64,000 nt of DNA from Siphonodentalium dalli (taxonomy: Eukaryota > Mollusca > Scaphopoda > Gadilida > Siphonodentaliidae), in NCBI GenBank assembly GCA_032622095.1, contig CP136062.1, forward strand, positions 36,828,918-36,892,917, given 5' to 3'. A program made the position numbers and the translations under genes. Below, in pieces: positions 11,950 to 24,170 of this stretch. The notes under the pieces were generated by a model. The model saw only the letters and a list, made by a program, of their open reading frames with translations, made no database searches and had not been told where the DNA came from. How positions within the stretch are numbered: the first letter of the stretch is position 1; each line of letters starts with the position of its first letter.

Positions 11950-12720
11950 GTACAAACCCTCAGTTAATATTGAACTCATATTCTTCCAGTTCGTGATGTG
12001 TTCAAGACTTATCATAGTGTAGGGGGGCCTCAAACCATAGAACATATATGTACTAACGCTTGCCACCTTGATCAGAATAGTTTATGAGATATACAATACA
12101 TTATCCGTTCTTTCTATATTTTTGTCGATTTAGAGGAACTCTAATAATCACTATGGCAGCAACAATGATTTTGTTTTGGATATGTCATTTAGAACAAAGT
12201 CGCAATATATTAATATAAAATTACATGTTATAAACAACATGTGTTGTTGTTGTAACTGGTGGTTTGGAAGCCTGGTGACACCTTTAACCACGCTTGCTGT
12301 GTCTACGGATCCGGTTTTCATCATATGAATCATGATTTGGTCCCCATTAGAATCATCTAGAAATGTTTGTGTTGTCGCTATCACAAATAAAACGTGTTAG
12401 GGGGAGCGGTTGCTGTGAAAATCCAATCATTGGCAAACCGTTCACAATTTCTGTCAAATTTGTTCTACATGTGATGTCCAGATAACTACTGAGCCATATT
12501 AATTATATAGTTGGTCATGTGTTGTTTATAACAAATATTTTAATATTATACAATCGACGTTAATCCATGCATAATTACATGTTATCAATAAAATATGTTG
12601 TTGTTGTTGTAACAATAGTTTACCGTTGTTAACAAAATTATGTAATTTTCGACAAAAACGTGTTTGGGGAGGGGTAGCTAAAATCCAGTATCTCACAAAC
12701 CGTTCAAAACCTAAATTAAC
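11950..12720. repeat. Repeat block, paralogous to 17130-18060
   Basis: The same succession of landmarks is seen in both places: CCAGTTCGTGATGTG / CAGTTCGTGTTGTG, GCTTGCCACCTTG, AATAGTTTATGAGATATA, AACAATGATTTTGTT, GTTTGGAAGCCTG, CCACGCTTGCTGTGTCTACG, TGTCCAGATAACTACTGAGCC, and a GTTGTTGTTGTTGTAAC tract. The two blocks are diverged direct copies about 5.2 kb apart, each starting with a 220-bp-type unit and followed by about 360-bp sub-units. Confidence 0.75.
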
Positions 12721-13314
12721 CAACCAGTTCCACTTTGTCCTATGTGACGTAACGTGTAGTTATTCGGACCTCATTTATTCCACGTGACACAAATGACGTA
12801 GAATCAACGGGTGGAACAAATTGGAACTAAATTAATATGGCAAAAACATTCAGTTCTTTGAACGCGTGTCATATAATTCGGTTCCATATTGTCCCAAGTG
12901 AGTAAATTTCGATTTTTCAACACATGGAACAACCTGTAACTGAATTATGGGCAAAAAGTGCGTAAGGACAAAATAGAAACATCAATTATAACTGCGTTGG
13001 ATAAATGAGACCTATTGGAATTTAATTCATACTACTTTCGAGCACAACGGACAAACAGGAATCGTATTTTACTCTTCGTAGAATCAAGTTACAGCACCAG
13101 GTTTGAGCGCATCGGGTAGAGCTTGAAATTTCGGTCCTAGTGAGTATAGAACGGACGATTCGTGCCAGTATGTCACATCGGACAAGTTGGAACTCAGGTC
13201 GCGAAATATGAAGACGATTGTACCCGCATTCAGGGCCTGTAATTCATGTAATTGTTTTGGATTGCTGCGGCCGTATAGTCATACATACCTGTATTTAAAG
13301 TATGAATCAATAAT
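12721..13314. other. No gene seen
   Basis: Short diverged echoes of GGAACAAATTGGAACT recur (12723, 12810 and 13178). Nothing coding was recognised. Confidence 0.45.
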
Positions 13315-13526
13315 CCTTGTCACTGAGTCGCGGCCATATTGGATCCATCCAGCCCTGTTCAGTTTTAGTGCTACATGTCAAAGTTCTGGAGTATTATTCC
13401 ATATTATGGAGCTGTTTAATACTCATGAATTCCATATATGAAATGTTACTCCAGAACTTTGACCTGTAGCACTAAAAATTGAACGGGGCTGAATGAATCC
13501 AATATGGCCGCGACTCAGTTACAAGG
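13315..13526. mobile_element. Foldback MITE, 212 bp
   Basis: The termini CCTTGTCACTGAGTCGCGG and CCGCGACTCAGTTACAAGG are inverted copies with one mismatch. The arms continue through GGCCATATTGGAT, CAGCCC, TTTTAGTGCTACATG and AAAGTTCTGGAGTA. The loop is about 50 bp. No clear target duplication was found. It is non-coding. Confidence 0.8.
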
Positions 13527-14700
13527 CGCATTTCATGCCAGCGATGTTTCTCGGCTGTCAAATAATATTTTACTCAACACACCAGACTAGACGTGTTGGC
13601 ACACCTCTATAACATATGAGTGAGATACTGACATTTCCAGACGCACAAAGATTAATAACTCAAGAAGGGAAAACCTGAACAAAACAATTGGTCACTCCAT
13701 TCGATGTTCTCATAGTGGTAAACATCCGTTCCAAATGTCATTAAGATTCGACAACGTATGGTTGTAATATCTGATTGGACGGACAAAAACTAAAATTTCC
13801 GGAAAAAACAAAGATGCATAACTCCATAAATCAATAATAACACGATAGAACATTATATTGAATCAATTTGAAAGTTCATAAAACATTTCATTAAGATACG
13901 ACGGTCTGTGGTGGATATATATGCTTGGACGGGCGGTAGATGGACGGACGGACGCATGTATTCCAGTACACTTATCAACCATTCACCTATAATTGCCACC
14001 ACGCCCCTTGGACGGACCCCACTTCAAGAAGTTCACCCATCGATGTATTAAAACAATAATATAGTGTTTCCTCTATGTGAAGTTATCCCCAGTGGCTGAC
14101 AACATGGAACACACAATCAAATTGTCAACAAAGTAACGAAACACGTCATAATAAGTTTTAAAATATGTTTTTTATCATTATTACACACTGCGAACTATCA
14201 ATAGTTTATTCTGCAATAAGGTTCTATCTCCAGGTAGGACGGAAAGGGTGATTTCGTGCAGCGAATTCGTTAGTTCCAGAACGTTCTATCTCCATTTCAA
14301 TAGAAAACGCGTTTATTCGGCGACATTTTGTCAATAATGGAAATGATTTTGTTGATAGACTCATTTAATGAAGATATAGATAACCTACTGACAGACATGC
14401 TAACAATATTGAACAATAATACGTGACAAATTTGAGTATTACCTCCAAGTACCTTCTCTTGTGACTTGAGCGGCAGCCATTGGTGGAAATTTGGTCACGT
14501 GATAAGTTGTCACATCCTCATTAGATCAGGAGAGAAAACCCTCTGGTCCTCACGGAATCATTAATTTTGGAGATAGAACTTTTTTTCAGTGTTTTTTACA
14601 TTGAATATGCCCATGGTGGGCAAGCTGTGGCTGACTAAATCGATCGAAAATCCGAGTCCGGTTATAATGATACCAATATCTCATTTTCGCGCCAAAATGG
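13527..14700. other. No gene seen
   Basis: About 1.2 kb of unique-looking AT-rich DNA with short GGACGG-type repeats near 13928-13950. No exon is supported. Confidence 0.45.
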
Positions 14701-14736
14701 ACATATAACCTTTTGGTTTCTACGCGACGTTGGGGT

Positions 14737-14891
14737 CACATCCATTCAGTTCGTGATGGGTTCAACAGTTTACATGTGGTAGGTGTGGGGTCCATCAAAA
14801 CAGTCAAAATTAGGAGCACATCCATTCAGTTCGTGATGGGTTCAACAGTTTACATGTGATAGGTGTGGGGTCCATCAAAACAGTCAAAATT
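14737..14891. repeat. 80-bp direct duplication within the 220-bp satellite
   Basis: ACATCCATTCAGTTCGTGAT starts at 14738 and again at 14818. The following about 75 bp is identical except for one G/A difference (TGTGGTAGG versus TGTGATAGG). It is a local duplication inside a satellite monomer just before piggyBac MITE A. Confidence 0.85.
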
Positions 14892-14946
14892 CTCCTGTAT
14901 CGTTTGTCATCTGCTTTTTGTATGGTGCCAACCAACATGTCATTAA

Positions 14947-15303
14947 CCCTTTACCCAACAGAACGGTCCTGTGCCAATGCATTCTCTTATATATGCGAGT
15001 CGACCATAGGTCGCCTCGCATATATAAGAGAATGCATTGGCTTAACACATATTAAAGAAAAAATGGTAAAAAGTGTTAAAAAAAAGTTTTTGTTAGGCCA
15101 ATGCATTCTCTTATATATGCGAGGCGACCTATGGTCGACTCGCATATATAAGAGAATGCATTGGCACAGGGCATAACTGTAACTATCACAATGTGCTCAA
15201 TGAGCCGGTTCCAATGATACCCATATTTCCATGGTTTTATTGAGACAGACCGAAGATAATTTAGGCTGTTAGGGCGTTTCTGGGCGTTCTGTTGGGTAAA
15301 GGG
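14947..15303. mobile_element. piggyBac-type MITE, copy A (357 bp), with twin hairpins
   Basis: It is flanked by TTAA (14943-14946 and 15304-15307). The termini are a perfect 19-bp inverted repeat, CCCTTTACCCAACAGAACG, as expected for piggyBac-superfamily elements. Inside are two 69-bp hairpins, 14973-15041 and 15097-15165. Each has a 27-bp perfect outer stem (GCCAATGCATTCTC...), then an inner stem with one mismatch and a 3-base ATA/TAT loop. The second hairpin is the reverse complement of the first. It has no transposase; mobility would need one supplied in trans (inference). Confidence 0.9.
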
Positions 15304-15307
15304 TTAA

Positions 15308-16560
15308 ACATGGCATCATTCTTATATACAGCCATTAGTCCGCAATCTCTGGTGGTAATGATAGCATATCCCTTCAGCTATTGGTGCGTCCAAGACTTCA
15401 AATAGGGATTGGGGTCCCATAAGACATGCAGTGATCATTTAACTTTTTCGTCTGCCAGCTGCTTGTTGTAGAGTGTCATAGGCTTTCGGGAACCATCCTG
15501 TCCATAACAGATTAACAGATGTTTATGTCCTGATAATACTACCATTTTTCCGCACACTCAGTTACAATTGGGATCATATCATTTCAGTTCGTGACGTGGC
15601 TAAGGTAGTGGGATAATGTTCAATTGGGACAGTTGGGGTCCTCAAAAAATAGAACATTCGCATTTCGTATTTGCCAGCCGCTTGTAAATTACTCGAGGTT
15701 TCGGAGGATCCAAAACGACTCCTATCATTTGATAATTTCCTGATAGCATTAACTTGCATACACGCACTCAGCGAATTTTGAGAGTATATAACTTTAGTTG
15801 ATGGTGAGTTCAAATTAGTTAATGGGTCCCCCAAAACAGTGATAATTCGCCTGTATCGCTTGCCAGCCGCTTTTTGTATAGTGTCCCAGACATTCTGGAA
15901 CCAACCCATCATTAAAATATGTGCATTTGCTGATATAACTACCACGTGTCTACACCCTCAGTTAATATGGGGAGAACATCCTTTCAGTTCGAGGTGTGTT
16001 TAAGACTTTGAATGGGATAGGGTGCCTCAAAACAAAGAAAATTCAACTTTAAGTTTTTGACAGTCGCCTTTTTTAAAGTACCCTGGGATTTCGGGAACCA
16101 AACAATCCATATACATTGCATATTCCCTGAGAGCACTACCTATCGTTCAAACTCTCAGTTAATATTAAGAGAATGCAGCTTCAGTGTATGTTGTGATCAA
16201 GCAATTAATTTGGTTAAGGTGTCCCACAAAACAACATATATTCGCCTTTGCATACAATTTGCCACCCGCTTTTTGTAAGGTGCCAAAGGCTTTCGGAAAC
16301 TATAATCCATACATACATACATACACATTGTGTGTGTACTGATACTACTACCATAGCTTTACCCACATCATCATTCAATATTGACAGCAATCCTTTCAGT
16401 AACTCTTAAAATTCAATTGGGTAGGGGTTCCTCACAACATAGCAAATTCGTCTTTCTTATTTATCATCCGCTTTGTGTAAAGCGACACATGCTTTCGGGA
16501 AACAAGCCACCCGTATAAATTAGGTATTCCCTGGTCGAACTACCTTCTGTTCACTCTCGG
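15308..16560. repeat. About 220-bp satellite array
   Basis: Successive units share CTCAGTTAATATTG, CCTTTCAGTTCGTG, CTCAAAACA, AATTCGCCTTTC, TTTGCCAGCCGCTTTTTGTA, GGCTTTCGGGAACCA and CATTGTGTATTCCCTGA in that order. The interval is about 210-225 bp, with perhaps five to six diverged copies. Outlying units occur at 11.3-12.1, 14.7-14.9 and 17.0-17.3 kb. Two of its TTAA sites host piggyBac MITEs A and B. Confidence 0.75.
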
Positions 16561-16564
16561 TTAA

Positions 16565-16948
16565 CCCAACAGAAGGGCCCTGTGCCAATACATTCTCTTA
16601 TATATGCGAGTCGACCATAGGTCGCCTCGCATATATAAGAGAATGCATTGGCTTAACACATTAAAAATTATAAAATTGTTAAAGAATGTAAGAAAAAATG
16701 GTCAAAAGTGTTAAAAAAAGATTTTTTTTAGGCCAATGCATTCTCTTATATATGCGAGGCGACCTATGGTCGACTCGCATATATAAGAGAATGCATTGGC
16801 ACAGGGCTAACTGTAACTATCACAATGTGGTCAAGGAGCCGGTTCCAATGATATCCATATTTGTATGGTTCTATTGAGACAGACCGAAGATATTTTAGGC
16901 TGTTGAAGCTTTATTTGGGCGTTTTTGGCCGGTTTGTTGGGTAAAGGG
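16565..16948. mobile_element. piggyBac-type MITE, copy B (384 bp)
   Basis: TTAA lies at 16561-16564 and 16949-16952. The right end is intact (TTGTTGGGTAAAGGG). The left end has lost 7 bp and reads CCCAACAGAAGGG. Both internal 69-bp hairpins are present (about 16582-16652 and 16732-16800), each beginning or ending GCCAAT...ATTGGC. It is inserted exactly at the TTAA inside the CTCGGTTAAT landmark of a satellite monomer. The damaged left end probably makes this copy immobile (inference). Confidence 0.88.
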
Positions 16949-16952
16949 TTAA

Positions 16953-18060
16953 TGTAGAGAACATATTGATTCAGTATTCAAGATTTTAAATCGGGTAGAG
17001 TGTTTTCGAAAAATAAAAAAATCACATTTTCTATTTGCCATTCATCCGAGTTTTGTAAAGTGCCATAATATCTCGAGAACCAACCAATCCATAAACATTG
17101 TGTGATTCCTTATAGAGCACTATTGTATTTTTTTGTCCACAACTTCGGTTAATATAATATTGATGCTATATTTTCAGTTCGTGTTGTGCTCAATACTTCT
17201 AATAGTGTAGGGGACCTTAAAAATTAGAACGTGTTTGAGCTAACGCTTGCCACCTTGGTTAGAATAGTTTATGAGATATAAAACAAAATATCCGTTTTTC
17301 TATATTTTGGTTGATTTAGATAACTATGGCGGAAACAATGATTTTGTTCTGTATATGTTATTCTGTGTTATATGTCGTGTATAACAAATACTTCAGTTCT
17401 ACAAAGTCGCTATATAATTTATAAAAAAAATTGAATGCTTCTTATAAATCAAATGTGTTCTTGTAATTGGGGATTTGGAAGCCTGTGGATATCTTTAGCC
17501 ACGCTCGCGGTGTCTACGGGTCCGTTTTTCATCACATTAATCACAATTTGGTCCCATTATAATAATTAAAAAAAAGTGTGTGTTATCATAAAAAATTTCG
17601 ACCAAAACGTGTTCGGGCGAGCGGTAGCAAATAACCAATATCCCGCAAACCGTTCAAACTTTCTGTTAAATTCTTCATACCTGCTATGTCCAGATAACTA
17701 CTGAGCCATATGCATGATTTATCACGTGTTGTTTATAACAAATATTTTTGTACTACAAAATCGATGTTAATGCTTGCGAAGTATCAATAAAATGTTGTTG
17801 TAGTTGTAGCTGGGGTGGTCTGGAAGGTTGAACACATTTGCAATCAAGTAAACGGTATCTCTGGACCAACCTTTCAGTACACAATTCATATTGGGTCCCG
17901 TTAAGATCAATTAGAAAATGTTGTAAAATCGTTCTAAAAATATGCAACGTTTTCAACCAAAAAACGTGTTTGGGGAGGGGTAGCTATAATCTAGTATCTC
18001 GCAAACCGTTCGAAATAACTGTCAAATTCTTTTTACATATGCTTACGAGATAACTACTAC
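16953..18060. repeat. 220-bp unit followed by about 360-bp sub-units (paralogue of 11950-12720)
   Basis: See the landmark list for the block at 11950. Here a further about 360-bp sub-unit is present, ending near 18050 with CTCGCAAACCGTTCG and ACGAGATAACTACTAC. It is non-coding. Confidence 0.7.
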
Positions 18061-18763
18061 ACAACATGGATTAAATATTTCGACATTCTCGCCATATCCG
18101 TTTGAATGATAATGTTTGAAAAACAATATTTTTGTGAAAAAGGGCGATTTTTCAGCAAAAAATAAATGTTTCGGTTCCAAATGGCAGGAAAATCCAAATT
18201 AACCAACATTGTATCCTACCAAGTAGAGATATGGTATGACGTAGTAATTTTAACACCAACAATGTTGGCAAATAAGTTAGAGTTAGCCTCGGGGATCGCA
18301 TTACCAAAATCGTTAATTTCTAGAAAAAGTCATTGGTGGGTATCGTTCATCGGCGATTTGACAATAGCCACCACCGATTCCGTTATATTTTACTATCATT
18401 CTCGTGAACAATATATATTTCTCCTTTAAACATATTGGTTTCATCTTGTTCTTCCGTGGGTAGAGCTACCCGACCACTTTTGGCTTTTGGCCGCTGCACT
18501 ATACGGTGAGTCAGATACCTACCCACCAGTCTAAGGGAGTTAAAACGAAACTTCATCTCCCTTTTACGTCGTAGGTCTCACCATCATGAGTCAGACATTC
18601 ATGAATTTCATGACTGGTCAAGTTCTTTCCAAACTCATATCATGCATACAGTACGTGAAGAGTTTGTGATAACCAAGACACTCAACTCCGCGTGGAGCCC
18701 ACTGTGGATCACCAAGTTGCACTGTAATTTGTGGTGCGGTGATCCACCATGTGTGGAGCGGAT
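18061..18763. other. No gene recognised
   Basis: An 87-codon plus-strand frame at 18166-18429 shows no known domain, signal or splice context. A local inverted pair, GTGGATCACC at 18712 and GGTGATCCAC at 18737, precedes the minisatellite. Confidence 0.4.
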
Positions 18764-19100
18764 TAATATGAATCACCAGTAACCCTGGCAACTGACCGCG
18801 AACCACAGAGAATCACAACGAACCACTCAGAATCACTGCCGACCAATGAGAATCACCGCGAACTACTGAGAATCACAGCGAACCACGTAGAATCACTGCG
18901 AACCAATCAGAATCACCGCGAACCACAGAGAATCACAGCGAACTACTTAGAATCACTGCGAACCAATGAGAATCACCGCGAACTACTGAGAATCACCGAG
19001 AGTCACCGCGAACCACCGAGAGTCACCGCGTACTACTGAGAATCACCGCGAACCACCGAGAGTCACAGCGAACCACTTAGAATCACTGCGAACCAATGAG
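18764..19100. repeat. Minisatellite, about 20-bp unit GAGAATCACCGCGAACCACT
   Basis: Roughly 16 degenerate copies of GAATCACYGCGAACCAMT run head to tail. An inverted copy of the unit (GGTTCGCGGTGATTACTGGT, 19371-19390) lies just beyond the neighbouring 25-bp array, so the two minisatellites sit inside a larger inverted structure. Confidence 0.85.
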
Positions 19101-19186
19101 AACAACTACTGTATTTGATAAAAATATTGTGTTTACTTTTCAAACTTTTATTGACCGCGAAAATGACAATTTCTGGAAATATATAA

Positions 19187-19366
19187 ATAAATACAATGAT
19201 ATTCCCGTTACATAAATACAATGATATTCCCGTTACATAAATACAATGATATTCCCGTTACATAAATACAATGATATTCCCGTTACATAGATACAATGAT
19301 ATTCCCGTTACATAAATACAATGATATTCCCGTTACATAAATACAATGATATTCCCGTTGCATATA
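19187..19366. repeat. Minisatellite, 25-bp unit, seven copies
   Basis: AAATACAATGATATTCCCGT recurs seven times at exactly 25 bp with only two substitutions seen. This array is far more homogeneous than its 20-bp neighbour, so it expanded recently or is being homogenised. Confidence 0.92.
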
Positions 19367-19378
19367 TTGAAGGTTCGC

Positions 19379-22048
19379 GGTGATTACTGGTGATCCGTGT
19401 ATGTTGTGTCGCGGTGTTTCTCTGTAATCCCCGCCATTCAGGCTTTAAAGTGCAGGTAGTAATAATTAAGACCACACGATATATGTTTATTAACCACGCT
19501 TAATCTGGTCAATATAGTCTAGAGTGTTCAAAGAAATAACACCCCAACGAAGCGGTTGCTAATTTTGCTCCCGACGTCAATCAGAGCGTAAGCCCTCCTC
19601 TTTGCTAAGAATAGTCGGCCTCTTTCGGAGAACGTCGGAAATGACGTCACAAGTTGAAGACGTATTTCCCCCAGTGCGCGAATGTAAACAACGAATGTTT
19701 TAAAAGACATGTTTCAATAAAACACTCATATCACGTTTTCGAGTACTTTGCGTGTAATTTGGAGCCAGAATATGATTAAAGTTTTCTACGTGCTGTACAA
19801 GCAGTGCTTTTCTTGTGAGTAGCAGCTATTGCATTCGTCAGATCGCAACCAAATGACGAAATACTGACATCAATGTGGGAAAAATGTGTTAGTTTATTCC
19901 ACAGGCCTTCTAATTTCTAAACAGTGATAATTGAGTGATAAATATTTTTGAATTAATTAGTCCACTTACCGTAATATAGAGAATAGATGTATTAAATTTT
20001 TTATTTATTAAGATCTCAGTCACTGTTTAGAAGGCCTGTACACGTGGTTTCTTCATAAATAAAACAAATCAAACTTCGAACAACTGTACAGGCCTATTCA
20101 CAGTACTGGAAGTTTGCTTTTGGTGTGTTCTGTTGCTCACAAAAGCATCGTGAGTGAGTTTTTACTTGATTGCAATTTGAATTTAAATCCAGGTGTTGTC
20201 ACAAAATTATATTAAAAATGAAATGAAATACAATATATAGTGTTCTTAAATCACCCAATTGTGCAACTTCAAGCGCATGACTACATGAGTTGGATCTTCA
20301 ACAGTGACCCGTCCATAGACCTGCCCCTATTTCTAGCATACCCTCTAATATTTCACCCTATGCATCTTCTTAGTAGGGTATGGGTGAAGGGGTACCGGTA
20401 TATCATAGAGTGGGCCGCAGATTTGACAGGTTGGGGGGTCTCTGAAGAGGATCCAAGGATTGCGGCCAAGGTTGCCTCGGACTAATTAATCGCAGTATAC
20501 CCGCTCCATTTAACTGATATCCAGGATCCAGCAAATAGCCTGCATTAATTGTAAGCAGCTTTATACCACAACATTCTTCAAACTTTAGATAGTGTTTGGC
20601 TCAAATTACAAATATAATGTTGTCGATGTAATTTACCCTTATTGCTCTTGGTTTAATATTGAAGATAGGTATAATTCTTTGTCAACTATATCAATTGCCA
20701 TGGCATGTAGTGAATATTTTCTTAACTGGTATGCATGATTTCACCCCTCTCTCTCTCTTAAAATTAAGTTTCTACATGTAGTAACTTGTGTTTGGGATTC
20801 GGGGTGGAGGGGCAGTAGTGGTGGGTATATGTTAAAATGATTGTATTCTCAGTTTTTGAATTCATTTCCCTGAAATTATAAGAAGTTTATGTCCTCAGGT
20901 AAATAAATATTTCAAAAATAAAATGGCACAGCACTTAATCTGCCAAACATTGGTATTTACATGTATATCAAATTCACGGGGCAATAATTAAGTTAAACAT
21001 GTAGTGAGGCATCCACGGCTAAGCACTGTAAGTGCATGTAGCCATTTTCCTGTTTCACCCTCTCTGCATGCTGGTCACTAAAATAAGACTCATTTAAATT
21101 CAAAAACCTTTGTATGACTATATTGTGGCAAATATGATTCAGTGTGTGATATATTGTGGCAAATATGATTCAGTGGGTGACTGTTCTTCATTTCAAGATC
21201 TCTCGCTCTCTATATATGTATATATATATATATCAAGGAACTTCTAGCTCAATCTCATCAGCTATTTATCACGGTCATGCAACTACTATTCAGCATTCTG
21301 TGTTAGAATATATGTACCGTGGTTCTGTCTCCAGTTTCCAAACATTAAGACCACCTGCAATTAACAGATTCGAACATCTTACAATGGGGATGGGGCATCA
21401 GTGCTAAATTGAGTACTGGTCAGTACATACACCACATACCAATACATTAGTTGTATAGCCTAAAATGTTGGGAGCATCAGGTATCTAATGTTAATTGATT
21501 TGTCCCTATCTCACGGCCAAAGTCAAAATTATTTGTGGTTAAGGTTTTCCATACCTACCCTAATACCCCCCCCCCCCCCCACTCTAAAGTTTTGTCATGC
21601 TTTTCAAGAAATTTGTTCTCAATTTTGTATATAAAAAACAAAACATAAATTTCAGTGCCTCAATCTGAATGGGATTTTCTCTGTCAAAGCATTGTGCTTA
21701 TCACAGTTTATACCAAGGAAATCAAAATTAGGCTGATCTAAATATTTTAGAAGACACGAAAAGCCATATGAAAATGTCAAAGTATAATAACAAAATAATT
21801 AGAAAATACCCACAGACCGTAAATTTTACATTTTGTCATGTAACACTGAATATGTTTCAGACTTAATAGTATCTGAAGTGAAACAGTGATGTGAGTTAAT
21901 TGTGTTGCCTTTTGTGGGGCAAAGAAACTCCTGAATTTAAACTAAACAAAACAAAAAGAAATGGAAAATCCATTGTCTACCACTTACCTCTACAGGTATT
22001 CATTTCTCAAAGTTCTCGTGAAGCTGTCAGTGAGACATAGATATAACT
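19379..22048. other. No gene recognised
   Basis: About 2.7 kb with an AT microsatellite at about 21212-21234 and a poly-C run near 21567. Adjacent direct copies of TATTGTGGCAAATATGATTCAGTG sequence occur at about 21121 and 21151. The open frames at 20240-20485 and 21156-21407 have no recognisable features. Confidence 0.4.
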
Positions 22049-22115
22049 GCATGAGTGTCTGGATTTTGACGGAATTATCGCACGAGATTTGTTGGCGGAG
22101 CGATACCTCGAGTGC
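22049..22115 (+). repeat. Left arm of a 67-bp perfect inverted repeat
   Basis: Begins GCATGAGTGTCTGGATTTTG and ends GATACCTCGAGTGC. Its exact reverse complement is at 24104-24170. Confidence 0.9.
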
Positions 22116-22381
22116 TGAACGCGCAACAGGTCATAACTGCAGCCCCATAATTACATCGACGCGTCATCGGTTTCGGAAAGAAGAACGCGTAATGTTTTGG
22201 GCGCATTTGGACTCGCGTAGGATTGACTTAATAACTCATCATGTTTCAATATAAAGAGCCTCGTTGTTCCTGTTAACTTTGCCAAGGGCGCTATGGGATA
22301 TTTTGGGCTGGTTTTGTCACGATACACTTTTCGATTTAAATACATTTACAAAAGTGGCTTTTTCGCTAAATGTATATAAAT

Positions 22382-22433
22382 ATAAGGCTTAACTGTCATG
22401 TGGAAAACAGTCCACATGACAGTTAATCCTTAT
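22382..22433. repeat. Hairpin, about 23-bp stem
   Basis: ATAAGGCTTAACTGTCATG and TGACAGTTAATCCTTAT pair across a 6-base loop with one mismatch. No gene border nearby suggests a terminator role. It may be a tiny transposon relic. Confidence 0.8.
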
Positions 22434-22818
22434 ACTAATCTGAATTATTGTAAAACGTGCGTATATTTCCCATATTTACAGAGAGATGAAATGCGCTCGA
22501 ATATTTGTGATCTTATTGAGAACTTATAATTGACTGGTCAATCATTGCAGTTAAATTCAATTCAATTCAATTTATTGTATAACTCATCGTCGTGTATTGA
22601 CATAATTGAGAGTAATATAATAAATACAATTAAAATATTATAAATTATTGCATTGCACGTGCTTGGTGTACATTTAAGTATAGTGTTTTTGACCAAATAT
22701 ATATACACGTGTATATAATAATTATATGCGTACATAATATGTGTATATAGTCATTTCAATTTGTTTGTTAATTTTAAATGGGTGGGGGTAGGATAAAGAA
22801 ACAAATAATAATGATGAA

Positions 22819-23234
22819 TTATGATCCGCGGGATATGGACGTTATATTTTGGACTTTTTTAATATACAAAGCGAGGTTTACCAGTGTTCGTCTATTGGCA
22901 CAATTAAACAATTCGGCTAGTTTAAATATGTTCGGTCTTCTGTAGTAATAGGGTTTCAAATAATTAAATATCAGATCAATCAGGCATGGGCATACTAGAA
23001 TAACATGCAATTCATCCCCTAAAGCATCTTTACATAGAGTACACACTCGTTCGTTGTATGGGGTATCTGTCCATGAGCCATTTCGACTGGCAGTCGGTGG
23101 TTTCTGGTACTAAATCTTATAAGAAGGAGCACAACTGTATTAATAAGAGTTTGCGATGCCCGTCCGCGGGATCGGTTACGGGTAAATCGGTGAACTTCGG
23201 TCACGATCACTTGCGTACTTTCAATGCAGCACAT
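22819..23234 (-). pseudogene. LINE 3'-end remnant (Cys/His-rich C-terminal region)
   Basis: On the minus strand one frame reads STRNHRLPVEMAHGQ and the next frame, after a shift, continues CTLCKDALGDELHVILVCPC. This pattern (R-x-x-NH-x-LP-x-E, then C-x2-C, then DE-x-H, then C) is typical of the C-terminal zinc-binding part of invertebrate non-LTR retrotransposon polyproteins. A paralogous remnant is at 60912-61187. The frame is broken near 23040 and no reverse-transcriptase core remains. It lies between the arms of the 67-bp inverted repeat. Confidence 0.65.
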
Positions 23235-23699
23235 ACAACTATAGTGAGTTAGAACGGGTAGATGTGTCCCATTGATCGGTGATCTTTCACTAAGGTTTTC
23301 TCACGATAAGTACATGAATTCTATGAAATAGCTGTCAGCTACGCATTACCCTATTTATTGCAAGAAACATCTGCAAATCGCATCGATAAAGTTGTCATTT
23401 ATAAGACATATAAGTTTTATGTTCAAACTCTCGAGGCGTTTTATAGCACTTATCTAACTACGGAAACCCAATCGTTTCACTGAAAACTGTGTTTTCTCCA
23501 GTAATGACAGCGGATACTCATTTCTTCGCCGCGTCCGGTTAATAATGTAGGATAATGGATCCTACACTATTTTACACCGATCCATTATTTTAATAACGGA
23601 TGCTCAACATCGAACTTAATGGAAGGTTATTTCACTATGAACGATTCCATTTTATATGACTTGTATGGAGCTACCAAAAATATATCCATATATATATAT

Positions 23700-23800
23700 A
23701 TATATATCTATACTAGACGAGGTTGGCACGGGTTCTAATCCCGACATGGGCGAAAATCAGGACTGCTTTTCAAGCTTGTCTGTGTTGAGGGATTTCTCAA
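23700..23800 (+). mobile_element. Possible 5'-truncated SINE fragment
   Basis: ACGGGTTCTAATCCCGA (about 23737-23753) resembles a polymerase III B box with its tRNA T-arm, followed by a CATGGGCGAAAATCAGG body. No A box is seen because the left side abuts an AT microsatellite. Confidence 0.35.
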
Positions 23801-24052
23801 TGTGCCATTCCGATCGATACCTGACCATTTCGATAATCTTTTCACTGAAGCAAGCACATTTGAAAAATGAACTCCCATACTGAGTCCGTAATTTCTCCAT
23901 AAAGCTCATATACAATGATTTTCAAGTATAACGGTGCTCTGACTGACAACTGGAAGTATATTAGAAGGGATATTCATATATAGCCTCTTCACTCACGGTG
24001 TTGGTGTCTAACTTTGAATTCCAGGCAATGAATTTTAACACTGTTAAAATTT

Positions 24053-24170
24053 GCACTCGATTTGTTGGCGGAACGCAATACCTCTCGTGCGAGACTGCGT
24101 CCCGCACTCGAGGTATCGCTCCGCCAACAAATCTCGTGCGATAATTCCGTCAAAATCCAGACACTCATGC
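24053..24170. repeat. Local hairpin containing the right arm of the 67-bp inverted repeat
   Basis: The right arm 24104-24170 is an exact inverse of 22049-22115. In addition, GATTTGTTGGCGGAACGC (from about 24059) pairs with its near-inverse (about 24110-24134), so a third arm is present. The layout resembles the end of a foldback transposon about 2.1 kb long. Confidence 0.8.
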
